Source of the DNA: Lentzea guizhouensis
Lineage (GTDB): Bacteria > Actinomycetota > Actinomycetes > Mycobacteriales > Pseudonocardiaceae
Assembly (NCBI RefSeq): GCF_001701025.1
Contig: NZ_CP016793.1
Span: 6,944,001-7,008,000, forward strand
Length of the DNA: 64,000 nucleotides
Reading direction: 5' to 3'
Shown: positions 1 through 8,643 of the stretch, in pieces
Position numbering within the stretch: the first letter of the stretch is position 1
Layout of the letters: every line of letters begins with the position of its first letter
Program-made: the position numbers and the translations under genes
The notes under the pieces: generated by a model
What the model saw: only the letters and a program-made list of their open reading frames with translations
Told to the model about the DNA's origin: nothing
The model's database searches: none

Positions 1-749
1 TCCGGGACGCGGACGGGGTCAGCCGGACGACGTTCGTCGGCGGCAGGGCGGGGTTCGCACGGGTGCGGTCGGCGCGGCGGATCTCCTTCCGGCTCGGCGA
101 ACCCGGTTCGGCGGCCGGGCCGGCGTCGCTGGTCTTCCTGCTGCCGGGAGTGGGGGAGACGTTGCGGGTCAACGGGTCCGCGACCGGCAGCGGTGAGGTC
201 GTGTTCGACGTCGAGCAGGTGTACGTGCACTGCGCGCAGGCCGTGCTGAGGTCCGGGCTGTGGCAGGGGCCCGCTTTGGCCACACCCGGCACCGGCGGCT
301 CGCGTGCCGTGCTCGGCGACAACGGCTCAACGGCCACGCCTGGCGACGGCGGCTCAACGGCCGTGCGTAGCGAGGACGGTTCGCCCGGCGCGCCCGAGGT
401 CACCGACGGCCCGCTCGCCGCGCCCGGCGTGGCCGGCTTCCTCGCCACCGCACCGTTCCTGGCACTGTCCACCTGGGACTCACAAGGGGGCGGCGACACC
501 AGTCCGCGCGGCGAGTCCGGCCCCGTCGCGCGCGTCCTGGACGGCCGCACGCTCGTGATCGCGGACCGCAAGGGCAACAAGCGCGCCGACACCCTGCACA
601 ACCTCCTGGCCGACGACCGCGTCTCGTTCGCCGCGCTCGTCCCGGGGCGCAACGGCGTGCTGCACGTCCGCGGCCGGGCCACCATCACCGTGGATCCCGT
701 TGTGCTGGAACCGTTGTCGCTGCGCGGGGTGCCACCGCCGCACTGCTGA
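1..749 (+). CDS. Pyridoxamine 5'-phosphate oxidase-family (FMN split-barrel) domain, 5'-truncated
   Basis: The reading frame is open from the window edge, so the true start lies upstream. The C-terminal part, with RVLDGRTLVIADRKGNKRAD, HNLLADDRVSFAALVPGR and VLHVRGRATI, is typical of FMN-binding split-barrel oxidases of the PPOX superfamily. In many actinomycetes such a domain is fused to a ferredoxin reductase plus a 2Fe-2S domain. Here the frame ends after LSLRGVPP, while the next frame continues with TAALLTERGR and then runs into the reductase at 782. This suggests one fused gene broken by a frameshift near 728-740. An Ala/Gly/Ser/Thr-rich insert of about 40 residues (roughly 280-420) is odd for a barrel domain. 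Family assignment is likely; substrate is unknown. Confidence 0.7.
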   Translation, partial: RDADGVSRTTFVGGRAGFARVRSARRISFRLGEPGSAAGPASLVFLLPGVGETLRVNGSATGSGEVVFDVEQVYVHCAQAVLRSGLWQGPALATPGTGGSRAVLGDNGSTATPGDGGSTAVRSEDGSPGAPEVTDGPLAAPGVAGFLATAPFLALSTWDSQGGGDTSPRGESGPVARVLDGRTLVIADRKGNKRADTLHNLLADDRVSFAALVPGRNGVLHVRGRATITVDPVVLEPLSLRGVPPPHC

Positions 750-781
750 CCGAACGAGGTCGCGCCGGTGCGCCGACCGGC

Positions 782-1948
782 GTGCCGGACCTGATGGCGA
801 TCGCGAGCAGGCACCTCGCCGCGAACACCGCGAGCCGCCCGCGCCGGCTGCTGCTCAAGGCCGCCGGTCTCGTCCCCGCCGGGTGGCTGCGGGCGGTGAT
901 GGACCTGGCCTACCGCTCCGGCCTGCGCCAGGAGGGGTACGAGGTCGCCCCGGCGCGCCCGGCCGAGGCGGCGCCGGACCCGTTGCGCGAGGTCCGGGTC
1001 GTCGAGGTGCGCAGGGAGACGGCGAGCGCGGTCACGGTCGTGCTGGAGGACGGCAGGCCGTTCGACTTCCGGCCGGGCCAGTTCTTCACGCTGGTCGCCG
1101 ACATCGGCGGCGTCCAGGTGCGCAGGCCCTACTCGGCGTCGTCCGTGCCGGGGTCGGCGCGGCTGGAGCTGACGGTGAAGCACGCCGAGGGCGGCCAGTT
1201 CTCCTCGCACGTCCACCGCGACCTGGCCGTCGGCGACCGGCTGTTCGTGCGCGGCCCGTCCGGGGCCTTCCACGCCACGCCGGGTCATGAGGCGGTGCTG
1301 GTCGCGGCCGGCAGCGGCATCACGCCGGTGATGAGCATGATCCGCACCGCGCTGGCCGATCCGGCGGGGCACCGGATCGCCCTGCTGCACTGCGACCGGA
1401 CCGCCGAGGACACGATCTTCGGCGCCGAGCTCGCCGAGCTGGCGCGCCGGCATCCCGGCCGGTTCTCCGTCACGCACGTGCTGACCTCCCGCGACGGCCG
1501 GCTCGACGTCGCCGGGGTGCGGAGGTGGGTCACCGGGCTGGCGCCGGCGCCCGGCGCGCGGTTCTACCTGTGCGGCCCGGAGGCGTTCATGGACACGGTG
1601 CGCCAGGCCCTCGACGTCCCGGCCGATCACGTGCACCTGGAGCGCTACACCAGCGGACCCGCCGCGGCCCGCACGTCGGCCACGCCGCAGCGCATGGTCG
1701 TCGAGGGCCTCGGCACCGCGGTCGTCGAACCCGGTCAGACGCTGCTCGACGCCGCGCTCGCGGCCGGTCTGCCGATGCCGTACTCGTGCACGGTCGGCAG
1801 CTGTGGCGAGTGCGTGGTGACACTCCTCCAGGGCGAGGTGTCGCAGCAGCGACCGAACTGCCTGAACGATCAGCAGGGGGCGGAGGGCCGCATCCTGACC
1901 TGCATCAGCGCGCCGCTGACGGACGTGACGCTCAGCGCCGGGACGTGA
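782..1948 (+). CDS. Ferredoxin reductase-type oxidoreductase with C-terminal 2Fe-2S ferredoxin domain
   Basis: This 388-residue protein has an FAD-binding barrel (RPYSASSVPG near residue 115), an NAD(P)-binding half (AAGSGITPVMSM and YLCGPEAFMD) and a C-terminal plant-type ferredoxin. The ferredoxin shows CTVGSCGEC and a fourth cysteine in ILTCIS, as needed for a 2Fe-2S cluster. It resembles phthalate dioxygenase reductase and the reductase half of actinobacterial PPOX-reductase fusions, passing electrons from NAD(P)H through flavin to the cluster. The GTG at 782 is the first start in frame, but codons upstream to about 722 still read like protein. I therefore think it is the C-terminal two thirds of a fusion with the PPOX domain just upstream. 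The electron acceptor cannot be told. Confidence 0.85.
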   Translation: MPDLMAIASRHLAANTASRPRRLLLKAAGLVPAGWLRAVMDLAYRSGLRQEGYEVAPARPAEAAPDPLREVRVVEVRRETASAVTVVLEDGRPFDFRPGQFFTLVADIGGVQVRRPYSASSVPGSARLELTVKHAEGGQFSSHVHRDLAVGDRLFVRGPSGAFHATPGHEAVLVAAGSGITPVMSMIRTALADPAGHRIALLHCDRTAEDTIFGAELAELARRHPGRFSVTHVLTSRDGRLDVAGVRRWVTGLAPAPGARFYLCGPEAFMDTVRQALDVPADHVHLERYTSGPAAARTSATPQRMVVEGLGTAVVEPGQTLLDAALAAGLPMPYSCTVGSCGECVVTLLQGEVSQQRPNCLNDQQGAEGRILTCISAPLTDVTLSAGT

Positions 1949-1957
1949 CGGGGAGCT

Positions 1958-2365
1958 TCAGGCCGACTCCGTGCACGGCACGACCGCCCACACCGCCTTG
2001 CCCGTCGTGCGCGGTGTCACGCCCCACTTCTCCGACAGCTGGTCCACCAGCACCAGGCCGCGGCCCCGCACCGAGTCGGGCGAGGACGGACGGAGCTTCG
2101 GCAGAGTGGGCGAGGCGTCCTCCACCATGACCGTCACCCCGTCCGGCCGGCCGGTGCCGGCCAGCTCCAGCCTGGCGGGGAAGCGGCCGTGGTCGTAGAC
2201 GTTCGAGACGAGCTCCGTCACGACCAGCTGGACGTCCATGAGGTCGTCCTCGTGCAGCTCGGGAAGTGCGGACCGGGCCCAACGGCGGACTTCAGCGATG
2301 TCGGCGACATCACTGTTCAGCTCCAGCACGTGCGGGGTATCAGGAGGGTCGCCGCCGATGACCAA
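1958..2365 (-). CDS. RsbW-like anti-sigma factor kinase (HATPase_c_2)
   Basis: A 135-residue GHKL ATPase of the anti-sigma serine kinase type. Motifs are DVQLVVTELVSNVYDHG (N box), MVEDAS (a degenerate G1 box) and SVRGRGLVLVDQLSEKWG (G2). Such proteins bind a sigma factor or phosphorylate an STAS anti-anti-sigma protein. The TTG start at 2365 is chosen because a GAGAGG ribosome-binding site lies six bases upstream; a downstream GTG has none. It is divergent from the stressosome operon at 2505 and convergent with the reductase. No sigma factor gene is adjacent, so its partner is unknown. Confidence 0.8.
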   Translation of the reverse strand: MVIGGDPPDTPHVLELNSDVADIAEVRRWARSALPELHEDDLMDVQLVVTELVSNVYDHGRFPARLELAGTGRPDGVTVMVEDASPTLPKLRPSSPDSVRGRGLVLVDQLSEKWGVTPRTTGKAVWAVVPCTESA

Positions 2366-2504
2366 GGGGTGCCTCTCTGTGTCTCATGTTGCGCAGGGTG
2401 GACGTACCTCCGGGACGCGCTCGCTAAACGCGGCAACCACCTGAGTGTTCCGGCGCGCCCACGGCTAGTGTCTGCTGGGTCGTGAACCGCCTGAGGAGGC
2501 ATGA

Positions 2505-3356
2505 GTGACTGCAGACGCAGGGCACGCCCAGCGCTTGACCGAGCTGTTGCGGACCAACGCCGACCCCCTGATCGCCAGGTGGGTGGACGCGGTGGCTGCC
2601 CTGCTGCGAGGACGGTCGACCAAGGCCGAGCTGGAGACCGACTTCCGCGAGTTCTTCACGGCGCTGCTGCCGCTCGTGGGCAACGACGGCCGGGACGTCA
2701 ACGGGCCGGAGCTCGCCGAGATCCGGGCGCAGCTGGAGGAGTACTCGCGGTCCAGGGTGCGCGCGGGCTTCACGCCCACGGAGACCGCGTCGAGCGTGTT
2801 CTCCCTCAAGCGCGAGGTCTTCGCCCTCACCGAGAACGACGACGACCCGCGGTTGTTCCGGCAGGTCGTGGAGTTCTCCGGGTTGCTCGACGCGCTCGGG
2901 CTGCTGACCTTCGAGTCGTACGCGCGGGTGCGCGAGGAGATCATCCGCGAGCAGTCCGAGCAGCTGCTCGAGCTGACCACGCCGGTCGTGAAGATCTGGG
3001 AGGGCGTGCTGGCGGTGCCGCTGGTGGGCACGCTGGACTCCGCGCGCACCCAGGTCGTGATGGAGAAGCTGCTCGAGATGCTGGTGGAGACCGGGTCCGA
3101 GCACGCGATCATCGACATCACCGGTGTGTTCGCCGTCGACACCCAGGTCGCGCAGCACCTGCTCAAGACCGTGGTCGCCGCCCGGCTGATGGGCGCGGAG
3201 TGCATCGTGTCGGGCATCCGCCCGCAGATCGCGCAGACGATCGTGGCGCTGGGCATCGAGTTCGGCGACATCGTGACCAAGGCCTCGCTGGCCGACGCCC
3301 TGCGGCACGCGCTGCGCCGCGACGGCGTGGACGTCGTGCGCCGCGAGGTCCGCTGA
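2505..3356 (+). CDS. rsbR: RsbR-type stressosome scaffold protein (STAS)
   Basis: The 283-residue protein has an N-terminal helical sensor region (about 1-150, RsbR/RsbRD type) and a C-terminal STAS domain (about 160-275). The STAS part contains AIIDITGVFAVDT and GIRPQIAQTIVALGI. These match the two conserved threonine sites of Bacillus RsbRA; here the threonines are T213 and T245. In known stressosomes RsbR and RsbS build a large complex that holds the kinase RsbT until stress causes their phosphorylation. The GTG start at 2505 follows GAGGAGG. The gene is first in a run of overlapping genes, and its TGA overlaps the ATG of rsbS. Confidence 0.9.
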   Translation: MTADAGHAQRLTELLRTNADPLIARWVDAVAALLRGRSTKAELETDFREFFTALLPLVGNDGRDVNGPELAEIRAQLEEYSRSRVRAGFTPTETASSVFSLKREVFALTENDDDPRLFRQVVEFSGLLDALGLLTFESYARVREEIIREQSEQLLELTTPVVKIWEGVLAVPLVGTLDSARTQVVMEKLLEMLVETGSEHAIIDITGVFAVDTQVAQHLLKTVVAARLMGAECIVSGIRPQIAQTIVALGIEFGDIVTKASLADALRHALRRDGVDVVRREVR

Positions 3357-3760
3357 TGGAGCGCGTTCCCATCCTGAAGATCGGCGGCGTGCTGCTGGTC
3401 TCCATCCAGATCGACCTGCAGGACCAGAGCGTGCTCGCGCTGCAGGAGGACCTGGCGGAGAAGATCAGCGCGACCGGTGCCCACGGCGTGGTCATCGACA
3501 TCTCCGCGGTCGAGATCGTCGACTCGTTCATCGGGCGGATGTTCGCCACGATCGCGTCGATCTCCCGGCTGTTCGACGCCGACACCGTCGTGGTCGGCAT
3601 GCGCCCGGCCGTCGCGATCACGCTGGTGGAGCTGGGCCTCACGCTGGGCGGGGTGCGCACCGCGCTCGACCTCGAGCGCGGCATGAAGATCCTGGACGAG
3701 CTCGGCCGGCAGCGCCGTGGTGTGCCCGGGCACTCCGACGAGCTCGCGCGGGACGCCTGA
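3356..3760 (+). CDS. rsbS: RsbS-like stressosome STAS antagonist
   Basis: A 134-residue single STAS domain. HGVVIDISAVEIVDSFIGRM contains the DSFIGR motif whose serine (S57 here) matches the phosphorylated serine of Bacillus RsbS (S59). By family knowledge it is the negative regulator that binds RsbT and is inactivated by RsbT phosphorylation. The ATG at 3356 shares its A with the stop codon of rsbR, and its stop overlaps the ATG of rsbT. This is the strict rsbR-rsbS-rsbT order of classical stressosome modules, so translational coupling is likely. Confidence 0.92.
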   Translation: MERVPILKIGGVLLVSIQIDLQDQSVLALQEDLAEKISATGAHGVVIDISAVEIVDSFIGRMFATIASISRLFDADTVVVGMRPAVAITLVELGLTLGGVRTALDLERGMKILDELGRQRRGVPGHSDELARDA

Positions 3761-4173
3761 TGCAGCCCCGGTCCGGAGGGCCGGAAGAGGTCGCCATCAG
3801 CGGTGACGACGACGTGGTGCGCGTGCGTCAGCTCGTGCGCACCTATGCACAGCAGACAAAGCTTTCACTGGTCGACCAGACCAAGCTGGTCACGGCGGCC
3901 AGCGAGCTCGCGCGCAACACGCTCATCTACGGCGGCGGTGGCTTCGCCAGGGTCGAGGAGGTGAGCGACGGCCGCAGGGCCGGCGTGCGCGCGTCGTTCC
4001 ACGACGAGGGACCCGGCATCCCGGACCTCACGCTCGCCCTGGCCGACGGCTGGAGCAGCGGCAGCGGTCTCGGCCTCGGACTGAGCGGCGCCAAGCGGCT
4101 GGTCGACCAGTTCGACCTCGACACCGAGGTCGGCCGCGGCACGGTCGTGACGGTGGTCAAGTGGAAGAGATGA
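3760..4173 (+). CDS. rsbT: RsbT-like switch serine/threonine kinase
   Basis: A 137-residue GHKL kinase with N box KLVTAASELARNTLIYGGGG, G1 box DEGPGIPD and G2 box GSGLGLGLSGAKRLVDQF, ending GRGTVVTVVKW as in RsbT. The known role is to phosphorylate RsbS and RsbR and, when released, to activate a downstream phosphatase or other output. Its start overlaps the rsbS stop, and its end overlaps the next gene by 13 bp. All catalytic motifs look intact. No RsbU-type phosphatase follows directly; the next gene is an ATPase-phosphatase fusion. Confidence 0.92.
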   Translation: MQPRSGGPEEVAISGDDDVVRVRQLVRTYAQQTKLSLVDQTKLVTAASELARNTLIYGGGGFARVEEVSDGRRAGVRASFHDEGPGIPDLTLALADGWSSGSGLGLGLSGAKRLVDQFDLDTEVGRGTVVTVVKWKR

Positions 4174-5198
4174 CCACGGCGACGTGCCTGCCGCTGGTGC
4201 GCGACGAGGCCTGGCTGCCGGTCGAGGAGACCGCCCACGTCGGGAGGGCCAGGCGGACGGCCACGGCGCTGGCCGAACGGCTGGGCTTCGGTGCGACCCG
4301 CACGGCCGAGGTGGGGCTCGCGGTCACCGAGATCGGGTCCAACCTGCACAAGCACGCCCGGCAAGGCGTCGTGGTGGTCCGCTCGGTGCGCGGCGAGCGG
4401 GACGCGGCCGTGGAGGTCGTGGCGATCGACCGCGGGCCCGGCATCGGCGACCTGGCGCTGGCGTGGCAGGACGGGCAGTCCACCACCGGCACGCTCGGCG
4501 TCGGCCTCGGCGCGGTCGCGAGGCTCGCCACCAGCTGCGCGATGACCTCACGGCTCGGCATGGGCACCGCGCTCGCCGCCCGGTTCGCCCCCACCACCGA
4601 CTGGGCACCCGAGTGGGGTGAGGAGAGCGCGGCCGGGGTCACGAGACCTTTCAACGGCGAGGACGTGTGCGGCGACGCCTACGCGGTGTGCCGGCGCGGG
4701 GACCGGCTGGTCCTGATGATGTGCGACGGCTCCGGGCACGGGCCGCTGGCGGCGGCCGCGTCCGACACGGCGGTGCGCGTCTTCCACGACCTGCCCGCCC
4801 TGCCGGCCGAAGAGGTGGTCAAGCGCCTGCACGCGGCACTGCGCGGCACCCGCGGTGGCGCGGTGGCGGTCGCCGACGTCGACCTCGTCGCGCGCACGGT
4901 GCGGTTCTGCGGGCTGGGCAACATCGGTGCGGCCGTGGTCACCGGCGACCGCAAGCAGGGCATGATCTCGGTGCCCGGCGTGGCCGGGCACCAGGCCCGC
5001 ACGATCAGGGCGTTCGACTACGCGCTGCCGGACCGGGCCGTGGTCGTGTTGCACTCCGACGGCCTGACCGAGCGCTGGGGGCCCGACCACGGCAGCGACC
5101 TCGTGGTCGACCCACCGGTCCTGATCGCCGCGACCCTCTTGCGCGAGGCCGGCGTGCGCAAGGACGACGCGTGCGTACTCGTGGCCAGACCGACATGA
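4161..5198 (+). CDS. RsbX-like ATP-binding SpoIIE-family phosphatase
   Basis: 345 residues in two parts. The N-terminal GHKL ATPase (about 15-140) has LAVTEIGSNLHKHA, AIDRGPGIGD and GTLGVGLGAVARLA. The C-terminal PP2C/SpoIIE domain (about 155-345) has LMMCDGSGHGPLAA, FCGLGNIGAAVV, VLHSDGLTERWG and KDDACVLVARP with the metal-binding aspartates. In stressosome operons this gene takes the RsbX position and would reset RsbR/RsbS by dephosphorylation. The ATPase fused to it could add kinase or binding activity. It overlaps rsbT by 13 bp and the histidine kinase by 4 bp (ATGA). Confidence 0.88.
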   Translation: MEEMTTATCLPLVRDEAWLPVEETAHVGRARRTATALAERLGFGATRTAEVGLAVTEIGSNLHKHARQGVVVVRSVRGERDAAVEVVAIDRGPGIGDLALAWQDGQSTTGTLGVGLGAVARLATSCAMTSRLGMGTALAARFAPTTDWAPEWGEESAAGVTRPFNGEDVCGDAYAVCRRGDRLVLMMCDGSGHGPLAAAASDTAVRVFHDLPALPAEEVVKRLHAALRGTRGGAVAVADVDLVARTVRFCGLGNIGAAVVTGDRKQGMISVPGVAGHQARTIRAFDYALPDRAVVVLHSDGLTERWGPDHGSDLVVDPPVLIAATLLREAGVRKDDACVLVARPT

Positions 5199-6925
5199 CC
5201 ACGACCGAGCTGCTGCGCCTGGTGGTCGGCGACGAGCGGGACGTGTTCCCGCTCCGTCAGCGCGGCCGCGAGGTCGCGGCCGCCGTCGGGCTCGACGGGC
5301 AGAACCAGATCCGGATGGCGACGGCGCTGAGCGACGTCGGCAGGGAGCTGGTGCGCCAGGGGGTGGGCACGACCGCGGTCTTCCGGCTGCGCCGCGGGCC
5401 GGGCGCGGCGCTGCTGGTGGAGCTGACCTGGCCGGCGGGCGCGGTGACGGGCTCCGGCCCCGGCTGGGACACCGCCCGCAGGTTGATGGACGAGCTGCTG
5501 GTCACCGCCACCGGCGTGACGCTCCTGAAGAACGTGCACCACGCCGTCAGCGTCGACGAGGACCTGCTGCGCGGCCTGCGCGAGAGCACCGGCACCAGCG
5601 CACTGGACGAGCTGCGCGCGCAGAACCAGGAGCTGCTGGACACGCTCGAGAACCTGGAGACCAAAGGCAAGGAGCTCGAGCGGCTCAACGCGGAGCTGGA
5701 GGAGACCAACCGCGGCGTCGTGGCGCTGTACCAGGAGCTGTCCGACGAGCTGGAGCAGACCAACCAGGGCGTGGTCGCCCTCTACGCCGAGCTCGACGCG
5801 AAGTCGGCCGAGCTGCGGGACGCGGCCGCCGCGCGCATCCGGTTCTGGTCCAACATCAGCCACGAGCTGCGCGCGCCGATCAACTCCGTCGTCGGCCTGA
5901 CCCGGCTGCTCAACGCACCCGGCGGCGACCCGATGACCGACGACCAGCGCCACCACGTCGACCTGATCAACGAGTCGGCGGCGACGTTGCTGGCGCTCGT
6001 CAACGAGCTGCTCGACACCGCCAAGGCCGAGTCGGGCAGCCTGCAGCCGCGGATGGCGCCGGTCGCGCTCGACTACGTGCTCACCCAGCTGCGCTCGGCG
6101 GTCCGGCCGATGCTGCGCTCCGGCGACGTGGAGCTGGTCGTGGACCCCGTGGAGGAGCTGCCGCCGCTGGTCACCGACGAGACGATGCTCGTGCGGATCC
6201 TGCGCAACGTGCTGTCGAACGCGGTCAAGTTCACCGCGCGCGGTGAGATCCGCTTCACCGCCGAGGCGGGACCAGGACCCGACGAGATCCGGTTCGCCGT
6301 CACCGACACCGGCATCGGCATCCCGCCCGACGAGCAGCCCAAGGTGTTCGAGGAGTTCTACCAGGTGCCGAACGCCTTGCAAGCCGGTGCGAGCGGCACC
6401 GGCCTGGGCCTGTCCTACGCGCGCAAGCTCGCCGAGATCCTCGATGGAACCCTGACCTTGAGCAGCACTCCCGGCGTCGGCACCGAGGTGGTGCTGACCC
6501 TGCCGACCGCCGCGGACGAGCTCGTGCAGCCCGCTCCCGTCGCGTGCGCGCTGATCGCGGACGGCGACGAGGAGGGCCGCCGGCAGCTGCGGGACGCGCT
6601 GGCGGGCCTCGCGACCGAGGTCGTCGAGACCGCGGACGGCCGCTCCGCGCTGAACCTCGCCAAGAGCAGGCAGCCGGACCTCGTGCTGGTGAACGCGAGC
6701 GCCCCGCTGATGAGCGGCAGCGCGGTGCTGTCGGTGCTGCGGCTGGACCCGGAGCTCCGGAACGTGCCGGTCGTGATCGTGGCCGGCGACGACCCCGGCG
6801 GGCTCGCCCGCAGCGTGCACGGCCTCGGCGCGGCGATGCTGCACGAGGCCAGGATCTCCCCGGAAACGGTCGGCAGGGCGGTCAGGGACGCCCAGCTCAC
6901 CGCGCGCAGAACGGAACGCCGATGA
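5195..6925 (+). CDS. Hybrid histidine kinase with degenerate receiver domain
   Basis: 576 residues. An N-terminal RsbT/RsbW-like ATPase remnant (about 1-130) is followed by a Gln/Glu/Leu-rich coiled coil (about 140-210) with a repeated TNxGVVALYxEL pattern. The HisKA domain has FWSNISHELRAPINSVVGL with phospho-acceptor H223, and the HATPase has NVLSNAVKF, VTDTGIGIP and GTGLGLSYARKLA. The C-terminal receiver (about 448-560) is degenerate: the usual phospho-acceptor Asp is Asn (DLVLVNASAPLMSG, N500). The kinase probably signals to a separate partner and uses this domain for docking. It lies between the stressosome genes and the damaged receiver-phosphatase, with 4-bp overlaps on both sides. There are no transmembrane segments, so it is cytoplasmic. 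Confidence 0.88.
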   Translation: MTTTELLRLVVGDERDVFPLRQRGREVAAAVGLDGQNQIRMATALSDVGRELVRQGVGTTAVFRLRRGPGAALLVELTWPAGAVTGSGPGWDTARRLMDELLVTATGVTLLKNVHHAVSVDEDLLRGLRESTGTSALDELRAQNQELLDTLENLETKGKELERLNAELEETNRGVVALYQELSDELEQTNQGVVALYAELDAKSAELRDAAAARIRFWSNISHELRAPINSVVGLTRLLNAPGGDPMTDDQRHHVDLINESAATLLALVNELLDTAKAESGSLQPRMAPVALDYVLTQLRSAVRPMLRSGDVELVVDPVEELPPLVTDETMLVRILRNVLSNAVKFTARGEIRFTAEAGPGPDEIRFAVTDTGIGIPPDEQPKVFEEFYQVPNALQAGASGTGLGLSYARKLAEILDGTLTLSSTPGVGTEVVLTLPTAADELVQPAPVACALIADGDEEGRRQLRDALAGLATEVVETADGRSALNLAKSRQPDLVLVNASAPLMSGSAVLSVLRLDPELRNVPVVIVAGDDPGGLARSVHGLGAAMLHEARISPETVGRAVRDAQLTARRTERR

Positions 6926-8235
6926 ACCCGACAGCGATGGGCGGTGGACCGGCCAGGGTCCTCGTGGTCGACGACCTGGAAGCGAGCCGGTTCATCGCGT
7001 GCAGCTGGTTGCGCCGCAGCGGCCACACCGTCGTACCCCGGTGAGCTGCTGGCGAACGTCGAGGCGGCGCTGCGCTACCACCGGGCCCGCGCGCTGGCCG
7101 AGCACCTCGCCGCCCGGCTCACCCGGCTGACCACGGCCACGTTCGCGATCAACGCGGCGATGACGTTCGACGCGCTGGCCGAGGCGCCGCGATCGTGCGG
7201 AGGTGCTCGACGGTGCGGCCGTGCTCAGCGCCCGTCCGGTGCGCTCTGCACCGCGGCGGGCGCGATCAGCCGGACACCCGGCCCCGGCCCGCCGGCGTCG
7301 AGCAGTGGATGGCGGCGGTCAGTCCCGGCGTCGGGGTCGGCGTCACGGTGGTGGAGGCGCAAACGGTGCCGTGGCAACGGGATCCGGTGGTCATCGCGCT
7401 GGCACGGACCAAGCCGCGCCGGCCGCCGATCTGCATCGCGGTCGCACCGGAGTCCGCCGCGGACGACGACGACCAGAACCTGCTGCGGCAGCTCGCGCAG
7501 GCGACCGCGCTGGCGGCGGAAGGCCTGCACACGTTCGCCGAGGAGCACTCGCTCGCGCTCACCCTGCAGCGCAGCCTGTTGCCCCGCACCCTGCCGCACC
7601 ACCCGGAGCTGCCGATGACGGCCAGGTACGTGCCGGCGTCGAGCAACGCCGAGATCGGCGGCGACTTCTACGACGTGATCGAGCTGGACGGCCGGATGCT
7701 GATCGCGATCGGCGACGTGTGCGGCCACTCGATCCAGGCGGCGACGGTGATGGCCGAGGTGCGGCACACGTTCCGCGCCTACGCCGTCGAGGGCCACCGG
7801 TCGGCCGAGATCCTGCGCCGGGTCGACACCCTGCTGGAGCGCTTCCACCCGTCCGGCGGTCTCACCACGATGTGCCTGCTGGAGGTCGACCTGGCGGCGG
7901 GCACGATGTCCGTCGCGAACGCCGGGCACGTGCCACCGCTCATCATCGACGCCTCCGGCGCCGCGTACGCGAACGTGAAGGGACCGTTGCTGGGCATCAA
8001 CCTGGCGCGACCGGAGGCCACCGAGCTGCCGTTGCCGCGCGACACCACCGTGCTGCTGACGACCGACGGCCTCGTCGAACGCCCCGGCGTGGACCTGGAC
8101 GAGGGCATGGAGAAGCTGCGCGCCGCCGTGTCGCACACCGCCGACATGGACGAGCTCGCCGACCGCCTGCTGGCCGAGCTGGGCCAGGGCAAGCAGGACG
8201 ACATCGCCCTGCTGCTGTTGCGGAGGCTGCCGTGA
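6922..8235 (+). pseudogene. Receiver-SpoIIE phosphatase (RsbU/RssB type), internally deleted and frameshifted
   Basis: The ATG at 6922 overlaps the kinase stop and opens a receiver domain (RVLVVDDLEASRFIACSWL). It stops at 7044, right after GHTVV. The end of a receiver (GELLANVEAALRYHRARALA) then appears in another frame from about 7043, so the middle of the domain, including the phospho-acceptor, is missing. Further shifts between 7180 and 7290 pass through EVLDGAAVLSARP, SGALCTAAGAI and GVEQWMAAV in three frames. From about 7309 the SpoIIE phosphatase is intact to 8235 (GGDFYDVIELDGR, ANAGHVPPL, LLTTDGLVERPG, KQDDIALLLL). It may be a real pseudogene or an assembly fault; the phosphatase half could still be made from an internal ATG at 7309. 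Confidence 0.75.
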
Positions 8236-8618
8236 CCGCCCTCGTCCTGGACCTGGCCGTGCAGCGGGGCATGGCGATGTCGGCGTTGCGGCGCGACCTC
8301 ACCACCGCCCTGCACGAGCTCGGCGAGGACCACCTGTACGACGTGCAGCTTGTGGTGACCGAGCTCGTCACCAACGTCCTGGACCACACGCCCGGCAGCG
8401 GCCGGCTGCGGATCCTGCACCACGTCGACCCCTGCGCGGTGACCATCGAGGTGGACGACGAGTCGCCGGTCGAGCCGGTGTACGGCCGCTCCCGCCTGGG
8501 TGAGCACCGCGGCCGGGGCATCGTGGTGGTGGACAAGCTCTCGCGCGACTGGGGCTGCCGGTCGCGCGACGGCAGCGGCAAGACCGTGTTCGCGCTGGTG
8601 GACTGCAGCGGGGGCTGA
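8232..8618 (+). CDS. RsbW-like anti-sigma factor kinase
   Basis: A 128-residue GHKL ATPase of the anti-sigma kinase family with DVQLVVTELVTNVLDH, IEVDDESPVEP and HRGRGIVVVDKLSRDWG. The GTG at 8232 overlaps the stop of the upstream phosphatase gene (GTGA), so the two are probably translationally coupled. A phosphatase next to an RsbW-like kinase is the standard partner-switch pair acting on an STAS protein. The paralogue at 1958-2365 has the same layout but sits on the other strand. The target STAS protein and sigma factor are not identified here. Confidence 0.85.
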   Translation: MTALVLDLAVQRGMAMSALRRDLTTALHELGEDHLYDVQLVVTELVTNVLDHTPGSGRLRILHHVDPCAVTIEVDDESPVEPVYGRSRLGEHRGRGIVVVDKLSRDWGCRSRDGSGKTVFALVDCSGG

Positions 8619-8643
8619 CCGGTCACCGGTCCGTTCTCAGGAC

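Noticed and set aside
5018..6844. Very long open frame (about 600 codons) on the minus strand
   Set aside because: It is antisense to the histidine kinase, whose motifs are complete; the product is low-complexity and without family motifs, a usual effect of high GC.
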